This document shows, one piece after another, positions 17,307 to 26,500 of a DNA stretch of 41,763 bases. The stretch is from Clostridiales bacterium (GTDB taxonomy: Bacteria; Bacillota; Clostridia; Christensenellales; Aristaeellaceae): assembly GCA_015056155.1 (NCBI GenBank), contig SVGU01000017.1:1-41763 (forward strand). Reading direction: 5' to 3'. Below the pieces are notes generated by a model. It had not been told where the DNA came from, did no database searches, and saw only the letters and a list, made by a program, of their open reading frames with translations. Position 1 is the stretch's first letter, and each line of letters starts with the position of its first letter. The translations under genes and the position numbers were made by a program.

Positions 17307-18593
17307 ATGAACCAGTATGCGAACATGATCCGCAGCCTGAAATCCCCCGAGGTCATTGAGCGGCTGATGCACCTGTACGGCAACCGCGAGGGAATGCTGG
17401 TCGAGCAGACTGCACGATACACCGGGATCCTCAAGCGGCACGAGGAGCTTTTCCACGAGACGGAAAAGGAGGTGCAGCTGATCAGTGCGCCGGGCCGCAC
17501 GGAGATCGGCGGCAACCACACGGATCATAATCGCGGCCGTGTGCTGGCAGCGGCGGTCAATCTGGACACGCTGGCGGCGGTGTCTCCCCGCGACGACATG
17601 GAGGTGCACATCTACTCCGACGGCTATGCGCCGCTGAAGATGGATCTGTCCGACCTGAGCGTGGTGGAGAGCGAGAAGGGGACGACGGCGGCACTCGTGC
17701 GCGGCGTCGCGGCCCGCATGCAGGAGCTGGGCTACAAGATCGGCGGCTTCAACGCTGCGGTGACTTCTTCTGTGGCTTCCGGCAGCGGCCTGTCCTCCTC
17801 GGCTGCCTTCGAGGTGCTGGTGTGCGCGGTGCTGGATCAGATGTACAATGGCTTCAGCATCGACTTCATCACTCGCGCGAAGATCAGCCAGTATGCCGAG
17901 AACGTGTACTTCGGAAAGCCCAGCGGCCTGCTGGACCAGATGGCGTCCTCTGCCGGCGGCCTGGTGACGGTCGATTTCCGCAATGATGATCCCGAGGTCC
18001 GGGCGATGTCCTTCGATTTTGCCAAGTACGGCTACGCGCTGGTGGTCGTGGCGACGGGCGGCTCCCATGCCGACCTGACGGACGACTATGCCGCCATCCC
18101 TGCGGAGATGAAGGAAGTCGCGGCGCTCCTGGGCGAGCCCTACCTGCGCCGCGTCCGTCCGGAGGAGTTCTATCAGGCGCTGCCCGGCCTGCGCGGCAAG
18201 GTGAGTGACCGTGCGCTGATGCGCGCGATGCACTTCTTCGAGGAAGACGAGCGCGTGGTGCGTCAGGTGGCGGCGCTGGACCGCAACGACCTGTTCGCCT
18301 TCATGTGGGAGATCATCTGCTCCGGCCGTTCCTCCTACATGTACCTGCAGAATGTGTATGCCCGCACGAACGACCAGAGCCTGTCCCTGGCGCTGGCGAT
18401 GGCGGAGCACATGCTGATGGACAAGGACGGCGCGTGGCGCATCCACGGCGGCGGCTTTGCCGGCACGACGCTGAACTTCGTGCCCCAGAGCCAGCTGGAC
18501 CGGTTCATCGAGACGATGGAAGCGGCCTTCGGTCAGAAGTGCTGCCATGTGCTGGATATCCGTCCGGAAGGCCCCGCGGTGCTGAAGCTGTAA
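17307..18593 (+). CDS. Galactokinase-like GHMP kinase
   Basis: GHMP kinases phosphorylate small molecules; the galactokinase subgroup makes galactose 1-phosphate. The 428-residue product has the galactokinase-type first motif as APGRTEIGGNHTDHN (residues about 63-77), the ATP loop SGSGLSSSAAFEV, the GLLDQMASS segment with the likely catalytic aspartate, and the C-terminal motif HGGGFAGTTLNFV. Its N-terminus is about 40 residues longer than classical GalK, and the first motif reads TEIGGNH rather than the common NLIGEH, so substrate specificity is open. AAGGA lies before the ATG at 17307. It probably shares a transcript with the binding protein. Confidence 0.85.
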   Translation: MNQYANMIRSLKSPEVIERLMHLYGNREGMLVEQTARYTGILKRHEELFHETEKEVQLISAPGRTEIGGNHTDHNRGRVLAAAVNLDTLAAVSPRDDMEVHIYSDGYAPLKMDLSDLSVVESEKGTTAALVRGVAARMQELGYKIGGFNAAVTSSVASGSGLSSSAAFEVLVCAVLDQMYNGFSIDFITRAKISQYAENVYFGKPSGLLDQMASSAGGLVTVDFRNDDPEVRAMSFDFAKYGYALVVVATGGSHADLTDDYAAIPAEMKEVAALLGEPYLRRVRPEEFYQALPGLRGKVSDRALMRAMHFFEEDERVVRQVAALDRNDLFAFMWEIICSGRSSYMYLQNVYARTNDQSLSLALAMAEHMLMDKDGAWRIHGGGFAGTTLNFVPQSQLDRFIETMEAAFGQKCCHVLDIRPEGPAVLKL

Positions 18594-18630
18594 GCCACGC
18601 AAGGCGCTGCCATGCAGCCCGCAGAAAAAC

Positions 18631-18659
18631 TTGACACGTACAGCCGCCTGTGCTATCAT
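18631..18659 (+). promoter_or_regulatory. Promoter of the FMN-riboswitch transcript
   Basis: A perfect TTGACA (18631-18636) and TATCAT (18654-18659) are 17 bases apart, about 55 bases ahead of the riboswitch. Confidence 0.82.
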
Positions 18660-18676
18660 AAAGTGCGCAGGCGGCT
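18642..18676 (+). terminator. 9-bp inverted repeat around the -10 box; possible galactokinase terminator
   Basis: AGCCGCCTG (18642-18650) and CAGGCGGCT (18668-18676) are perfect complements with 17 bases between, and the -10 box lies in that space. Read from the upstream kinase gene, it is a G/C-rich hairpin followed by TTTCGT, a weak intrinsic terminator. Read as DNA, it could be an operator. The two roles cannot be separated from sequence. Confidence 0.45.
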
Positions 18677-18713
18677 TTCGTCTGCCATCAAAAACAGCAT
18701 ACGCCACTTGAAG

Positions 18714-18855
18714 CTTCTTCGGGGCAGGGTGAAAATCCCTACCGGCGGTATAGCCCGCGAACAGGCTTCGCCCGCGTTCCTGTGAACGGCCGGCGGAGTC
18801 TGCCGAACCGGTGAGAATCCGGTGCCGACAGTATAGTCTGGATGAGAGAAGGAAG
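18714..18855 (+). ncRNA. FMN riboswitch (RFN element)
   Basis: The conserved aptamer pieces appear in order: TTCTTCGGGGCAGGGTGAAA, then CCCTACCGGCGGT, AGCCCGCGA, the second GGTGAGAATCCGGTGCCGAC block and AGTATAGTCTGGATGAGAGAAGG. The element binds FMN and represses downstream riboflavin genes when FMN is plentiful. Downstream hairpins (GGCGCAG/CTGCGCC near 18864-18887 and a GCAGCCC/GGGGCTG-type stem before the ribosome site) lack T runs, so control may be at translation. The target is the ribU-like gene 95 bp later. Confidence 0.96.
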
Positions 18856-18950
18856 CAGCGTCCGGCGCAGCGCGTGTGTTCTGCGCCCTCGCAGCCCTCT
18901 TGGAAGCGAACCAGCTTCGGGGGGCTGTGCGCATTTCAGGAGGTATGCAT

Positions 18951-19490
18951 ATGAACCGCAACAAGATGCTCTCGACTGCCAACATGACCCGGATCGCCAT
19001 CCTCGGCGCGATCTCGTCCGTTCTGTTCATGTGGCCGGAAATCACGGTCATTCCGCCGTTCTACAAGCTGGACTTCAGCACCCTGCCGGTGCTGCTGGGC
19101 GGCTTTGCGATGGGCGCGGGCCCGGGCGTGCTGATCGTGGCGATCAAGGATCTGATCGGCCTGACCCACAGCGGCACCGGCGGCGTGGGTGAGCTGGCGG
19201 ACTTCATCATGACCTGTGCGATGCTCATCCCGGCCGTGCTGGTCTATCAGCGCAAGAAGAGCCGCATGGGCGCGCTGATCAGCCTGGCGATCGGCTCCGT
19301 GGCGATGATCGTCGTTTCCGCGCTGGTGAATGCGTTCCTGCTCTTCCCGATGCTGACGAAGGCGATGCCCTCGCTGGAGTTCATCCTGACCTCGACGATC
19401 CCCTTCAACCTGCTCAAGGCCGTCGTGATCAGCGCGATCACCTATTTTGTGTATAAGCCGCTTTCTCCGGTGCTGCATGTGAAGCGCTGA
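18951..19490 (+). CDS. ribU: RibU-type riboflavin ECF transporter substrate-binding subunit
   Basis: RibU is the membrane S-component that captures riboflavin and works with a shared ECF energising module encoded elsewhere. The 179-residue protein is hydrophobic with about six membrane spans, and has family-like features: N-terminal MTRIAILGAIS, the PPFYKLDFSTLPVLLGGFAMG stretch, and KDLIGLTHSGTGGVGELADF. CAGGAGG lies 7 bases before the ATG at 18951; the ATG at 18945 is too close. The FMN riboswitch upstream strongly supports riboflavin as the substrate. No terminator was seen before tsaE, 23 bp downstream. Confidence 0.92.
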   Translation: MNRNKMLSTANMTRIAILGAISSVLFMWPEITVIPPFYKLDFSTLPVLLGGFAMGAGPGVLIVAIKDLIGLTHSGTGGVGELADFIMTCAMLIPAVLVYQRKKSRMGALISLAIGSVAMIVVSALVNAFLLFPMLTKAMPSLEFILTSTIPFNLLKAVVISAITYFVYKPLSPVLHVKR

Positions 19491-19513
19491 GGAGCGGAGA
19501 CAAGGAATACTGC

Positions 19514-19951
19514 ATGAAGACCTATTCACCGGAGGAGACCCGTGCGCTGGGTCGCCGCCTTGCCCGGCAGCTCTGCGCGGGCGATGTGCTGCTGCTGTGG
19601 GGCAACCTCGGCGCAGGCAAAAGCGAGATGACCCGCGGAATCGCGGAAGGGCTGGGCGTTGCAGGCCCTGTGACCAGCCCGTCCTTCACGATCATGAACA
19701 TGTATGACGACGGCCGCGTGCCGCTGTACCACTTCGACTGGTACCGGCTGGAAAGCGCGGAGGAGCTGTACGAGATGGGCATGGAGGAGTACCTCGGCGG
19801 AGATGGCGTGGCGGTGGTCGAATGGCCCAGCCAGTGCCCCGAAGCCATCCCCGAAACGCATCTTGCCATCCGTTTGGAGCCTTCGGGCGAGAATGAGCGG
19901 GAGATCACCTTCGAGCCCATGGGGGACTTCCGGGAGATCCTGTTCGACTAA
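19514..19951 (+). CDS. tsaE: TsaE, ATPase of tRNA t6A synthesis
   Basis: TsaE is the small ATPase that resets the TsaB-TsaD complex during N6-threonylcarbamoyladenosine formation on tRNA. At 145 residues it has family length, with a P-loop GNLGAGKS (about 31-38; serine where threonine is common), the TSPSFTIMN segment, the YHFDWYRL motif and the EWPSQCPE segment. AAGGA precedes the ATG. It forms a unit with tsaB (12 bp gap) and rimI. tsaD is not in the window. Confidence 0.95.
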   Translation: MKTYSPEETRALGRRLARQLCAGDVLLLWGNLGAGKSEMTRGIAEGLGVAGPVTSPSFTIMNMYDDGRVPLYHFDWYRLESAEELYEMGMEEYLGGDGVAVVEWPSQCPEAIPETHLAIRLEPSGENEREITFEPMGDFREILFD

Positions 19952-19963
19952 GAAAGGGGGTCG

Positions 19964-20692
19964 ATGACCCTGAAGCTGCTTGCTATTGATACCTCCGGGC
20001 CGGTGTGCGGCGTGGCGATCCTGTCTGACGGCGCGATCGTCTACGAGGCGGCCACAGTTAACCGCATGACCCACTCGGTCAATCTGCTGCCGATGATCGA
20101 CACCGCGCTGCAGGCTGCCGGGATGACCATCGCCGATATGGACCGCCTGGCGGTGGTGTCCGGCCCCGGCTCGTTCACGGGCGTGCGCATCGGCGTGAGC
20201 ACCCTCAAGGGCCTGGCCCACGGCGCCTCCCGGAACGGGGACGACGGAAAGCCCTGCGTGGCGGTGGATGCGCTGGAAGCCATGGCGGCGGGCGCGGGAG
20301 CGTTTGCGGGCGTGATCTGCCCCATTCAGGACGCCCGTGCCGGCCAGGTGTACGGCGCTGCCTTCCGGCAGGGAGCGGTGCGACCGGAGCGGCTGCTGCC
20401 GGATGCGCCGATGAAGCTGGAGGAGTATGTGGAGGCGATCCGCACGCTGGGCGACCGGTTCCTCTTCCTCGGCGACGGCATGCCCGTACACCGGGCGAAG
20501 CTGGAGCGGCTGCTTGGGGATCAGGCGGTCTTTGCCCAGCCTCAGCAGGCGTATCTGCGCCCGGCCTCCGTGGCGTATCTGGCGTCGCTGGAGACGGAAA
20601 CGTGCGATTACCGGACGCTGATGCCCATGTACCTGCGCGCCCCGAATGCGGCGCTGAACAAGAAGCTGACGGAGGGCCTGAAGCATGAGTGA
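19964..20692 (+). CDS. tsaB: TsaB, scaffold subunit of tRNA t6A synthesis
   Basis: TsaB is a degenerate ASKHA-fold partner of TsaD. The 242-residue protein has the N-terminal LLAIDTSGPVCGVAI motif, NRMTHSVNLLPMID, and the signature GPGSFTGVRIGVSTLKGLAHG-type segment at about 66-86. An AAAGGGGG ribosome site stands before the ATG at 19964. It overlaps rimI by 8 bp, so the two are translationally coupled. Confidence 0.95.
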   Translation: MTLKLLAIDTSGPVCGVAILSDGAIVYEAATVNRMTHSVNLLPMIDTALQAAGMTIADMDRLAVVSGPGSFTGVRIGVSTLKGLAHGASRNGDDGKPCVAVDALEAMAAGAGAFAGVICPIQDARAGQVYGAAFRQGAVRPERLLPDAPMKLEEYVEAIRTLGDRFLFLGDGMPVHRAKLERLLGDQAVFAQPQQAYLRPASVAYLASLETETCDYRTLMPMYLRAPNAALNKKLTEGLKHE

Positions 20693-21176
20693 AGCGGTCA
20701 TCCGCCGGATGACGGAAGCGGATGTGGACGGCGTTGCGGCGGTGGAGGCGGCGACGTTCCCCACGCCATGGAGCCGGGACGCATTCGCGAGCGAGATGCG
20801 CAACGTCGCCGCGCGGTATCTGGTGGCGGAAATGGACGGGAAGATCATCGGCTATGCCGGCGCGTGGATCATCCTGGATGAGAGCCACATCACCAACATC
20901 GCCGTCCTCAGCGACTACCGTGGACAGGGCATCGGCCGGAAGCTCACGCACGGGCTGATGCAGTACCTGTCCAACCTCGGCGCGGCGTATGCGACCCTGG
21001 AGGTGCGCAAGAGCAACGCCGTCGCCCAGAATCTGTACGTGTCGCTGGGCTTCATCAAGCTCGGCGTCCGCAAGCGTTATTACGAGGACAACGGCGAGGA
21101 CGCGCTCATCATGGTGTGCGACCACATGCCGGAGGTCGATCCGGATTTCACCGAAGCGGAAACAGTCACAGAATAA
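20685..21176 (+). CDS. rimI: RimI-like GNAT protein N-acetyltransferase
   Basis: RimI acetylates the N-terminal alanine of ribosomal protein S18 and often travels with the tsa genes. The 163-residue protein has the acetyl-CoA-binding motif DYRGQGIGRKL, the preceding ITNIAVLSDYR strand, and C-terminal segments AYATLEVRKSNAVAQNLYVSLGF and RKRYYEDNGEDALIM typical of RimI. It starts inside the end of tsaB and is followed by a terminator. Confidence 0.92.
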   Translation: MSEAVIRRMTEADVDGVAAVEAATFPTPWSRDAFASEMRNVAARYLVAEMDGKIIGYAGAWIILDESHITNIAVLSDYRGQGIGRKLTHGLMQYLSNLGAAYATLEVRKSNAVAQNLYVSLGFIKLGVRKRYYEDNGEDALIMVCDHMPEVDPDFTEAETVTE

Positions 21177-21181
21177 CAACA

Positions 21182-21211
21182 GGCGCAGTCCCGAAGCAGG
21201 CTGCGCCTTTT
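21182..21211 (+). terminator. Intrinsic terminator after rimI
   Basis: GGCGCAG (21182-21188) pairs with CTGCGCC (21201-21207), followed by TTTTATT. It also separates rimI from the convergent FAD gene, whose stop lies at 21210-21212. Confidence 0.85.
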
Positions 21212-22544
21212 ATTGAAAGCCGGGCCGCTGCCGGGCGGAGATCGGCGCGGGATGGATCGCGGGGCTGCCCCGGACCTGCCCGAGCATGCTGAACGCCGAG
21301 CCGCAGACGGGGCATTCCCAAAGGGAGAGCGCCTCGCAGTAGCGCAGGTTGCAGCGGCACAGCGTGCAGCGCGGCGACCGGAAGGCGAACCGCGCGCACG
21401 TGCGAAGCCGCCGAAGCTGAGCGTGGCTGCCGTGCAGCATCGCGCGGGGCAGGAAGCGGTCGGGGGCATAGAGCCGGTCGGACTCCCTTGCATGCCCGGT
21501 GATGCGGCGCGTCAGCACCTGCGCGGCGAGCATCGCGCCCAGCAGGCCCAGCCCGGAATAGCCCGCCGCCCACATCACGCGCATTCCCCGCACGGGCAAT
21601 TCGCCAATGACGGGCAGTCCGTCCAGCGGGAAAAGCTCCTGCCGGGCGTGCAGCTTGTGGGGCGTCCAGTCCTTCATGCGCCCCTGCAGCACGCGGCGGA
21701 ACAGGGCGATTCGCCCGCTTTCCTCCGCAGTGCCGCTGCGCCCGGCGCACCAGGAGGCCAGCGCCCCGCCCGCCACCGGCCGCAGGCACAGTCCATCCGC
21801 GCGGACGGACTGCTGCAGGGTATGCAGCGGGACCTGCGCGGTCAGGCGGCAGCGGAGCATCGTCCGGCTCTCCAGCAGCGCGAACACCCCGTCATCCTCA
21901 AGCCCCGGCGGCTTTCCGGCCGCGAGGATCACGACGGGCGCGCTGACGCAGCCTTCTGCGGTGTACAGCCTGCCTGCGGAGGCGGAGAGCATGCGCGAAT
22001 GCCCGCAGATCCGTCCGCCGTGCCGCCGGATCCTGGCGGTCAGCGCCCGGATGAGCGCGGCCGGGTCGGTCATCAGCTGCCCGGGCAGCATCAGCGACAG
22101 CTCGACCGGGAAGGGACAGCCGCCCGCGTCCGGGGCGATGCGGACCGGCAGCCCCACACTGCCCAGCACCCCGCGCTGCGCGTCCAGCGCCTCCAGATCG
22201 CGGGGAAGGAACGCATACACATAGCCTTCGGTCTCCGCGAAAGGCGCGAGGGGCCGGAGGTACGCGGGCATCGCGGCCATGAGGGCCTGCAGTTCATCCG
22301 CGTGGCGCTGCGCCGCTTCCAGCCCGTGGGCGGAGATGATCCGCCCGTACACCGGCGCTGCCAGCAGCGACGCTGTTCCCGTGCACAGCGCAGTCGCGCC
22401 CTGCGCAGGTTCGCCCGCGTCCAGCACGATCACCTTCAGCCCGGCGCTGCACAGCGCGTCGGCTGTCATCAACCCGGTCAGCCCTGCGCCGACGATCGCG
22501 GCGTCTGCCCGGCGAAGCCCCTTGAGGGGCGCAAATTCCTGCAT
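21210..22544 (-). CDS. FAD-dependent oxidoreductase (DAO family) with a Rieske-like C-terminus that lacks its histidines
   Basis: The 444-residue protein starts with a FAD-binding dinucleotide fold, AAIVGAGLTGLMTADAL (residues about 14-30), and has the DAO-family end AAGYSGLGLLGAMLAA before the tail. The last 55 residues align without gaps to the Rieske [2Fe-2S] domain of DadA-Rieske fusions: CTLCRC in place of CTHxGC, then W-E-CPVCGSAF in place of W-D-CPCHGSRF, then GxVxxxPA. Both ligand histidines are replaced, giving CX2C (393, 396), 14 residues, and CX2C (411, 414), a zinc-ribbon or rubredoxin-like spacing. AAAAGG lies 8 bases before the ATG at 22544. The substrate, probably an amine, is unknown. 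Confidence 0.85.
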   Translation of the reverse strand: MQEFAPLKGLRRADAAIVGAGLTGLMTADALCSAGLKVIVLDAGEPAQGATALCTGTASLLAAPVYGRIISAHGLEAAQRHADELQALMAAMPAYLRPLAPFAETEGYVYAFLPRDLEALDAQRGVLGSVGLPVRIAPDAGGCPFPVELSLMLPGQLMTDPAALIRALTARIRRHGGRICGHSRMLSASAGRLYTAEGCVSAPVVILAAGKPPGLEDDGVFALLESRTMLRCRLTAQVPLHTLQQSVRADGLCLRPVAGGALASWCAGRSGTAEESGRIALFRRVLQGRMKDWTPHKLHARQELFPLDGLPVIGELPVRGMRVMWAAGYSGLGLLGAMLAAQVLTRRITGHARESDRLYAPDRFLPRAMLHGSHAQLRRLRTCARFAFRSPRCTLCRCNLRYCEALSLWECPVCGSAFSMLGQVRGSPAIHPAPISARQRPGFQ

Positions 22545-22572
22545 CTGATTCACCTTTTTAGGAGGGATTTTT

Positions 22573-23514
22573 ATGGCCACCATTCTGATCACCCATGGCA
22601 TTCCCGACGCGGGCTTCCGCGCGCTGGAGGGACACAGGATCATCATTCCCGAGCCGCTGGCTGCCTACTCCATGGAGGAGCTGGCTGCGCTGATCCCCGA
22701 GGCCGACGCGGTCGTCGCGGGCGGCAAGCTCCCGGCGGAGGTCATCCGGCAGGGGAAGAAGCTCCGGATCATCGCGAACTACGGCGCGGGCTACGACGGC
22801 GTGGATGTGCGCGCGGCAGCGGAATGCGGCGTGCCTGTGACCAATATTCCCGATACGGTGACGCGCGATACGGCGGAGCTGGCCATCGGGCTGATGCTCG
22901 CTGTTTCCCGGCGCATCGGCGAAATGAATCTGCGCCTGCGCTCGGAGCCGTCCCGGAGCCTGTTCGGCATGGGGCGCTACATGGGCCGCAGCCTGCGCGG
23001 GCAGACGCTGGGCGTGATCGGCTTCGGGCGGATCGGCCGCTGCACGGCGAAGCTGGCATCGGCGCTGGGTATGCGCGTGCTGGGTTACAGCCGCAGGGGC
23101 GCGGACGCAGCGCTGTGCGAGCCGGTGAGCCTGGAGCAGCTGCTGCGGGAGTCGGACGTAGTGTCCCTGCACTGCCCGCTGACGGAGGAAACGCGCGGCC
23201 TGATGGACCGGGCGGCCTTTGCGCAGATGAAGCCCGGCGCGATGCTGATCAACACCTCCCGCGGCGCGGTGGTGGATACGGACGCGCTGCTGGAGGCGCT
23301 CGAAAACGGCCGTCTGAGCGGCGCCGGTCTGGATGTATACCCGAATGAGCCGGAGGTGCCGGAGCGCCTCCTGACGCACAATAACGTGGTCTGCACGCCG
23401 CACATCGGCACCAACACCATCCAGACCCGCGACGAGATGGCGGCGGCCTGCTCCGCGCAGATCCTGGATGCCCTGGCCGGTCGCCGGCCGGAGAATATCG
23501 TCAACGGCCTGTGA
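22573..23514 (+). CDS. D-isomer-specific 2-hydroxyacid dehydrogenase
   Basis: An NAD(P)-dependent enzyme that interconverts 2-oxo acids and D-2-hydroxyacids. The 313-residue protein has the catalytic-domain ANYGAGYDGVD motif, the dinucleotide fold LGVIGFGRIGRCTA, and the three catalytic residues in order: Arg in NTSRGAVV, Glu in NEPEVP and His in TPHIGTN. It resembles glyoxylate/hydroxypyruvate reductases most, but the substrate cannot be fixed. TTAGGAGG precedes the ATG at 22573. It is divergent from the FAD oxidoreductase with only 28 bp between start codons. Confidence 0.92.
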   Translation: MATILITHGIPDAGFRALEGHRIIIPEPLAAYSMEELAALIPEADAVVAGGKLPAEVIRQGKKLRIIANYGAGYDGVDVRAAAECGVPVTNIPDTVTRDTAELAIGLMLAVSRRIGEMNLRLRSEPSRSLFGMGRYMGRSLRGQTLGVIGFGRIGRCTAKLASALGMRVLGYSRRGADAALCEPVSLEQLLRESDVVSLHCPLTEETRGLMDRAAFAQMKPGAMLINTSRGAVVDTDALLEALENGRLSGAGLDVYPNEPEVPERLLTHNNVVCTPHIGTNTIQTRDEMAAACSAQILDALAGRRPENIVNGL

Positions 23515-23535
23515 TCCATCCAACAACAGAAAATG

Positions 23536-23575
23536 GCCTGCTCTGCCGGAAGCCCGGTCGGAGCAGGCGCTTTTT
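23536..23575 (+). terminator. Intrinsic terminator after the 2-hydroxyacid dehydrogenase
   Basis: GCCTGCTC (23536-23543) pairs with GAGCAGGC (23561-23568) with further pairing inside, followed after GC by TTTTTG. On the other strand TTTTCTG follows, so it may also end the convergent tail-fibre-like gene. Confidence 0.85.
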
Positions 23576-23595
23576 GTTTCAGGGCAAGGTCACTT

Positions 23596-26500
23596 TCAGC
23601 GGCCCAGAAGTCCGTCGATGTACATCATCTGGCGGAGGATGCCCCTGGCGATCTTCCGTCCGCCGTCGGCGGTGGGGTGGATGGGCTCGGTGTTGTCGTC
23701 GTACTCGACGCCGTCGATCGTGGTTTTGACGATGGTGTAGTCCGTGCGCGGGTTGACGAAGAGGTGCGTGGGCATCAGGTAGATCCGGTTTGCCATGCAG
23801 CTCACCTGGTCGAATGCCTCGATCAGCCACTGATTCGCCCGGAGGCAGCTGTCGATGGCGAGGCGGTTGTTCCGTCCGGCGAGGGAGCGTGTGGGCGGCA
23901 GCCAGAGGATGATCGGGATCGTTGCGCTGTATGCGCGGATGGCGTCGATCATCGTCTGGTAGGAGGCGGTGATGACTGCCTTGATCTCCGCTTCATCCGC
24001 AGTGTCGGAGACGCCGCGGACCATGTCGTTCGTGCCGAGATTGATGAAGATGAAGTCCGGCGCGTCGATGCCGCTGTTCTCCATATAGTGGCTGAAGCTG
24101 AATGCGGAGCCGTCCCAGAAGGGGTTCGTCCTGCTGGTGGACAGGCCGGTCAGATCGTTCGTCGCGTAGTTGTAGGCAGCCCAGCCGCTGCGGCCCTCGT
24201 GGCGGTAGGTGGTCGTGCCCTGCGTGCCGAGGAAGGTGATGGCGTACCCGGCGTCGTCGCCCAGCTCCTTGAGGGGCGTGAGGTAGGACAGATTCTCGGT
24301 GATGGAGTCGCCGATGAACAGCGCCTTGCGGCTTCCGGTCTTCGCGGCTGCGGCGGCGTAGGGGAGGGTCGCCGAGGCGGTGCTGCTGCTGTCGTCGTTC
24401 AGGTACAGCCGGATCTGGCTGCTGCCGGTGCCGTAGCCGGTGCGGATCAGAGCGATCTCCTTTTCGTAGATGTGGGTGTAGGCGCTGGGCGTGGCGACCA
24501 GCTTCGCCTCCTTCGGAGAGAGGCCGCGGAAGAGGTTCTCCAGGTAGATGGGAACGTCCTCGCCCGCGACGGGGATGCGGTTGTTCTGCGGGACAACAGC
24601 GGTCGCGACGGCTGCGACGCCATGGGCGGACAGCAGGCTGGTCACGGCCTTCTGGCTCATGACGGCGGATTCGGAGTCGCCGCTTTCCTGCACGACCTGC
24701 GGAATGTCGCTTTTCCCGGCAAAGCGGACGACGCTGCAGCCGGACACGGAGAGGTCCTCCGCGGCGGAGGCGTATCGGCTGATATGGAGCCATGCCGCTC
24801 CGGAGGGCACAGTGACCGTTTGCTCCCAGCGCGCGGGGCTGGTCTTACCGGGCGTGAGGCTGCTGACGACGGTTCCGGCGGCGTCCGCGAAGATGATCGG
24901 GTGCGCGTTGTCCGCATGGGTGACGACGGTGTACTGCTCGCCGGAGCTGGTGCTGACGTCGATGGCGACGCATTGCCAGGCGGTTTGCGCCGCGTCGTGC
25001 AGCGCGCTGCTGCCGCTGATGATGTATGCGCCGGGGAGGTAATCCGGCTCGTAGGGCTCGTACATGTCGCTGCTGACGCGCTGGGCGGTCTTCTGCGCAT
25101 TGGCGGCGATGGTCTGCGCGGCATAGCTGCTGAGATTGACCAGATCGGTCACGGCCTTCTGGCTCATGACTGCCGTGGTGGAGTCGCCGGATTCCTGCAC
25201 GACGTTCATGCTGCCCTGACCGGCCTCCTGCAAATACAGGCCGAGATCGGCGATGTAGCGGGCCTCTGTGGCGCCGTGATCGCTCCAGAGGTGGTTGCAG
25301 CCGGGGAGCATATCCAGCGGCTGCGGGGCCAGCTGGAAGGTGACGGGCGTGTCCAGCAGGCTGCCGGAGGCTGCGTGAGTGCTGGTGAGGACGCCGGTCG
25401 TCCAGTCGTACCGGCCGCCGTAGACCGTCTCCGGGAAGCCGGCGGCGAGCACCGCGCACGGCGTTTCCTCGTAGGTGGCGTCGACGCCCGGCGGATAGAT
25501 GCCCAGGTTCACGGCGCTGAATTTGCTCTTTGTGGTGCTCAGTCCGTGACTGGTTGAGCCGTTGTAGATCACCAGACGCTCGCCGTCGCCGATGGTGATC
25601 TCGGCGGATTTCGCGTTCGAGCCTGTGACCAGCTGAGCCGAAGATCCGCTGACGACGGCGCGGGAGGTGTCCATGATGAAGCAGTAGATATACGTCGCGC
25701 TGCCGGATCCGGCCTTGAAGGCGGCCTTTGCGGTGTATGTGCCGCTGGGCAGCGGAAGCTCGTAGCCGTACGCCGTCTTGCTTTCGCCGTTTACATTCTC
25801 GTAGGAGATCTCGCGAACGTCGTCAGACGTGAAGGGCTGCATGTTCCGGCCGGTATGGAAGAGCTGCAAAGCGGAATAGCCGCCGCTGGCGTAGGGCAGG
25901 AGCGTCACAGCGCTCACCGCCGGGCGGTCCGCTGCGTCGGTCACGGCAGCCAGGGCGCCGGAGCTCTGCAGGATCAGGGGCGGCGAGGATCGGTCCTCCA
26001 TGGTCTGTACGGCCTGTTCCTGAGCGGCAGCGACGGCGTTGGTCACGGCCTTCTGGCTCATGACGGTCGCTTCGGAATTGCCGCAGACCTGCACGACCTT
26101 GGGGATCCGGTCGGCCTGTGCATACCGGACGACGCGGTAGCCTTCCACCTCGACGTCGCCGGGGGCGTCCGCGCAGCGGTTGATGTACAGCCAGTCCGCT
26201 CCGGAGGGAACGGTCACGTCCACAGCCCAGCGGCTGTCGGGGTCGTCGGAATCGGGGACGACCGTGGCGATGATGCTGCCGGCTGCATCGGCGAAGAGGA
26301 TCGGCTTGCTGCGTTCGGTGTAGGTGGTGACGGACAGCGTCTGTCCGGCGATGGACGATACGTCCAGCGCGCAGCAGTTCCAGCCTGCCGTGTCCGCGCT
26401 GTACAGCAATGCGCCGTTATCGGCGATGCATGCGCCGGGGAGATAGTCCAGGGTGAAGCCCTGGTACAGCTCGCTTTCGACCTGCGCGGCAAGCTCGCTG

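Noticed and set aside
23515-23600. Left attachment site matching the tRNA-Pro 3' end
   Set aside because: No copy of the tRNA 3' sequence is present; the region holds only a terminator.
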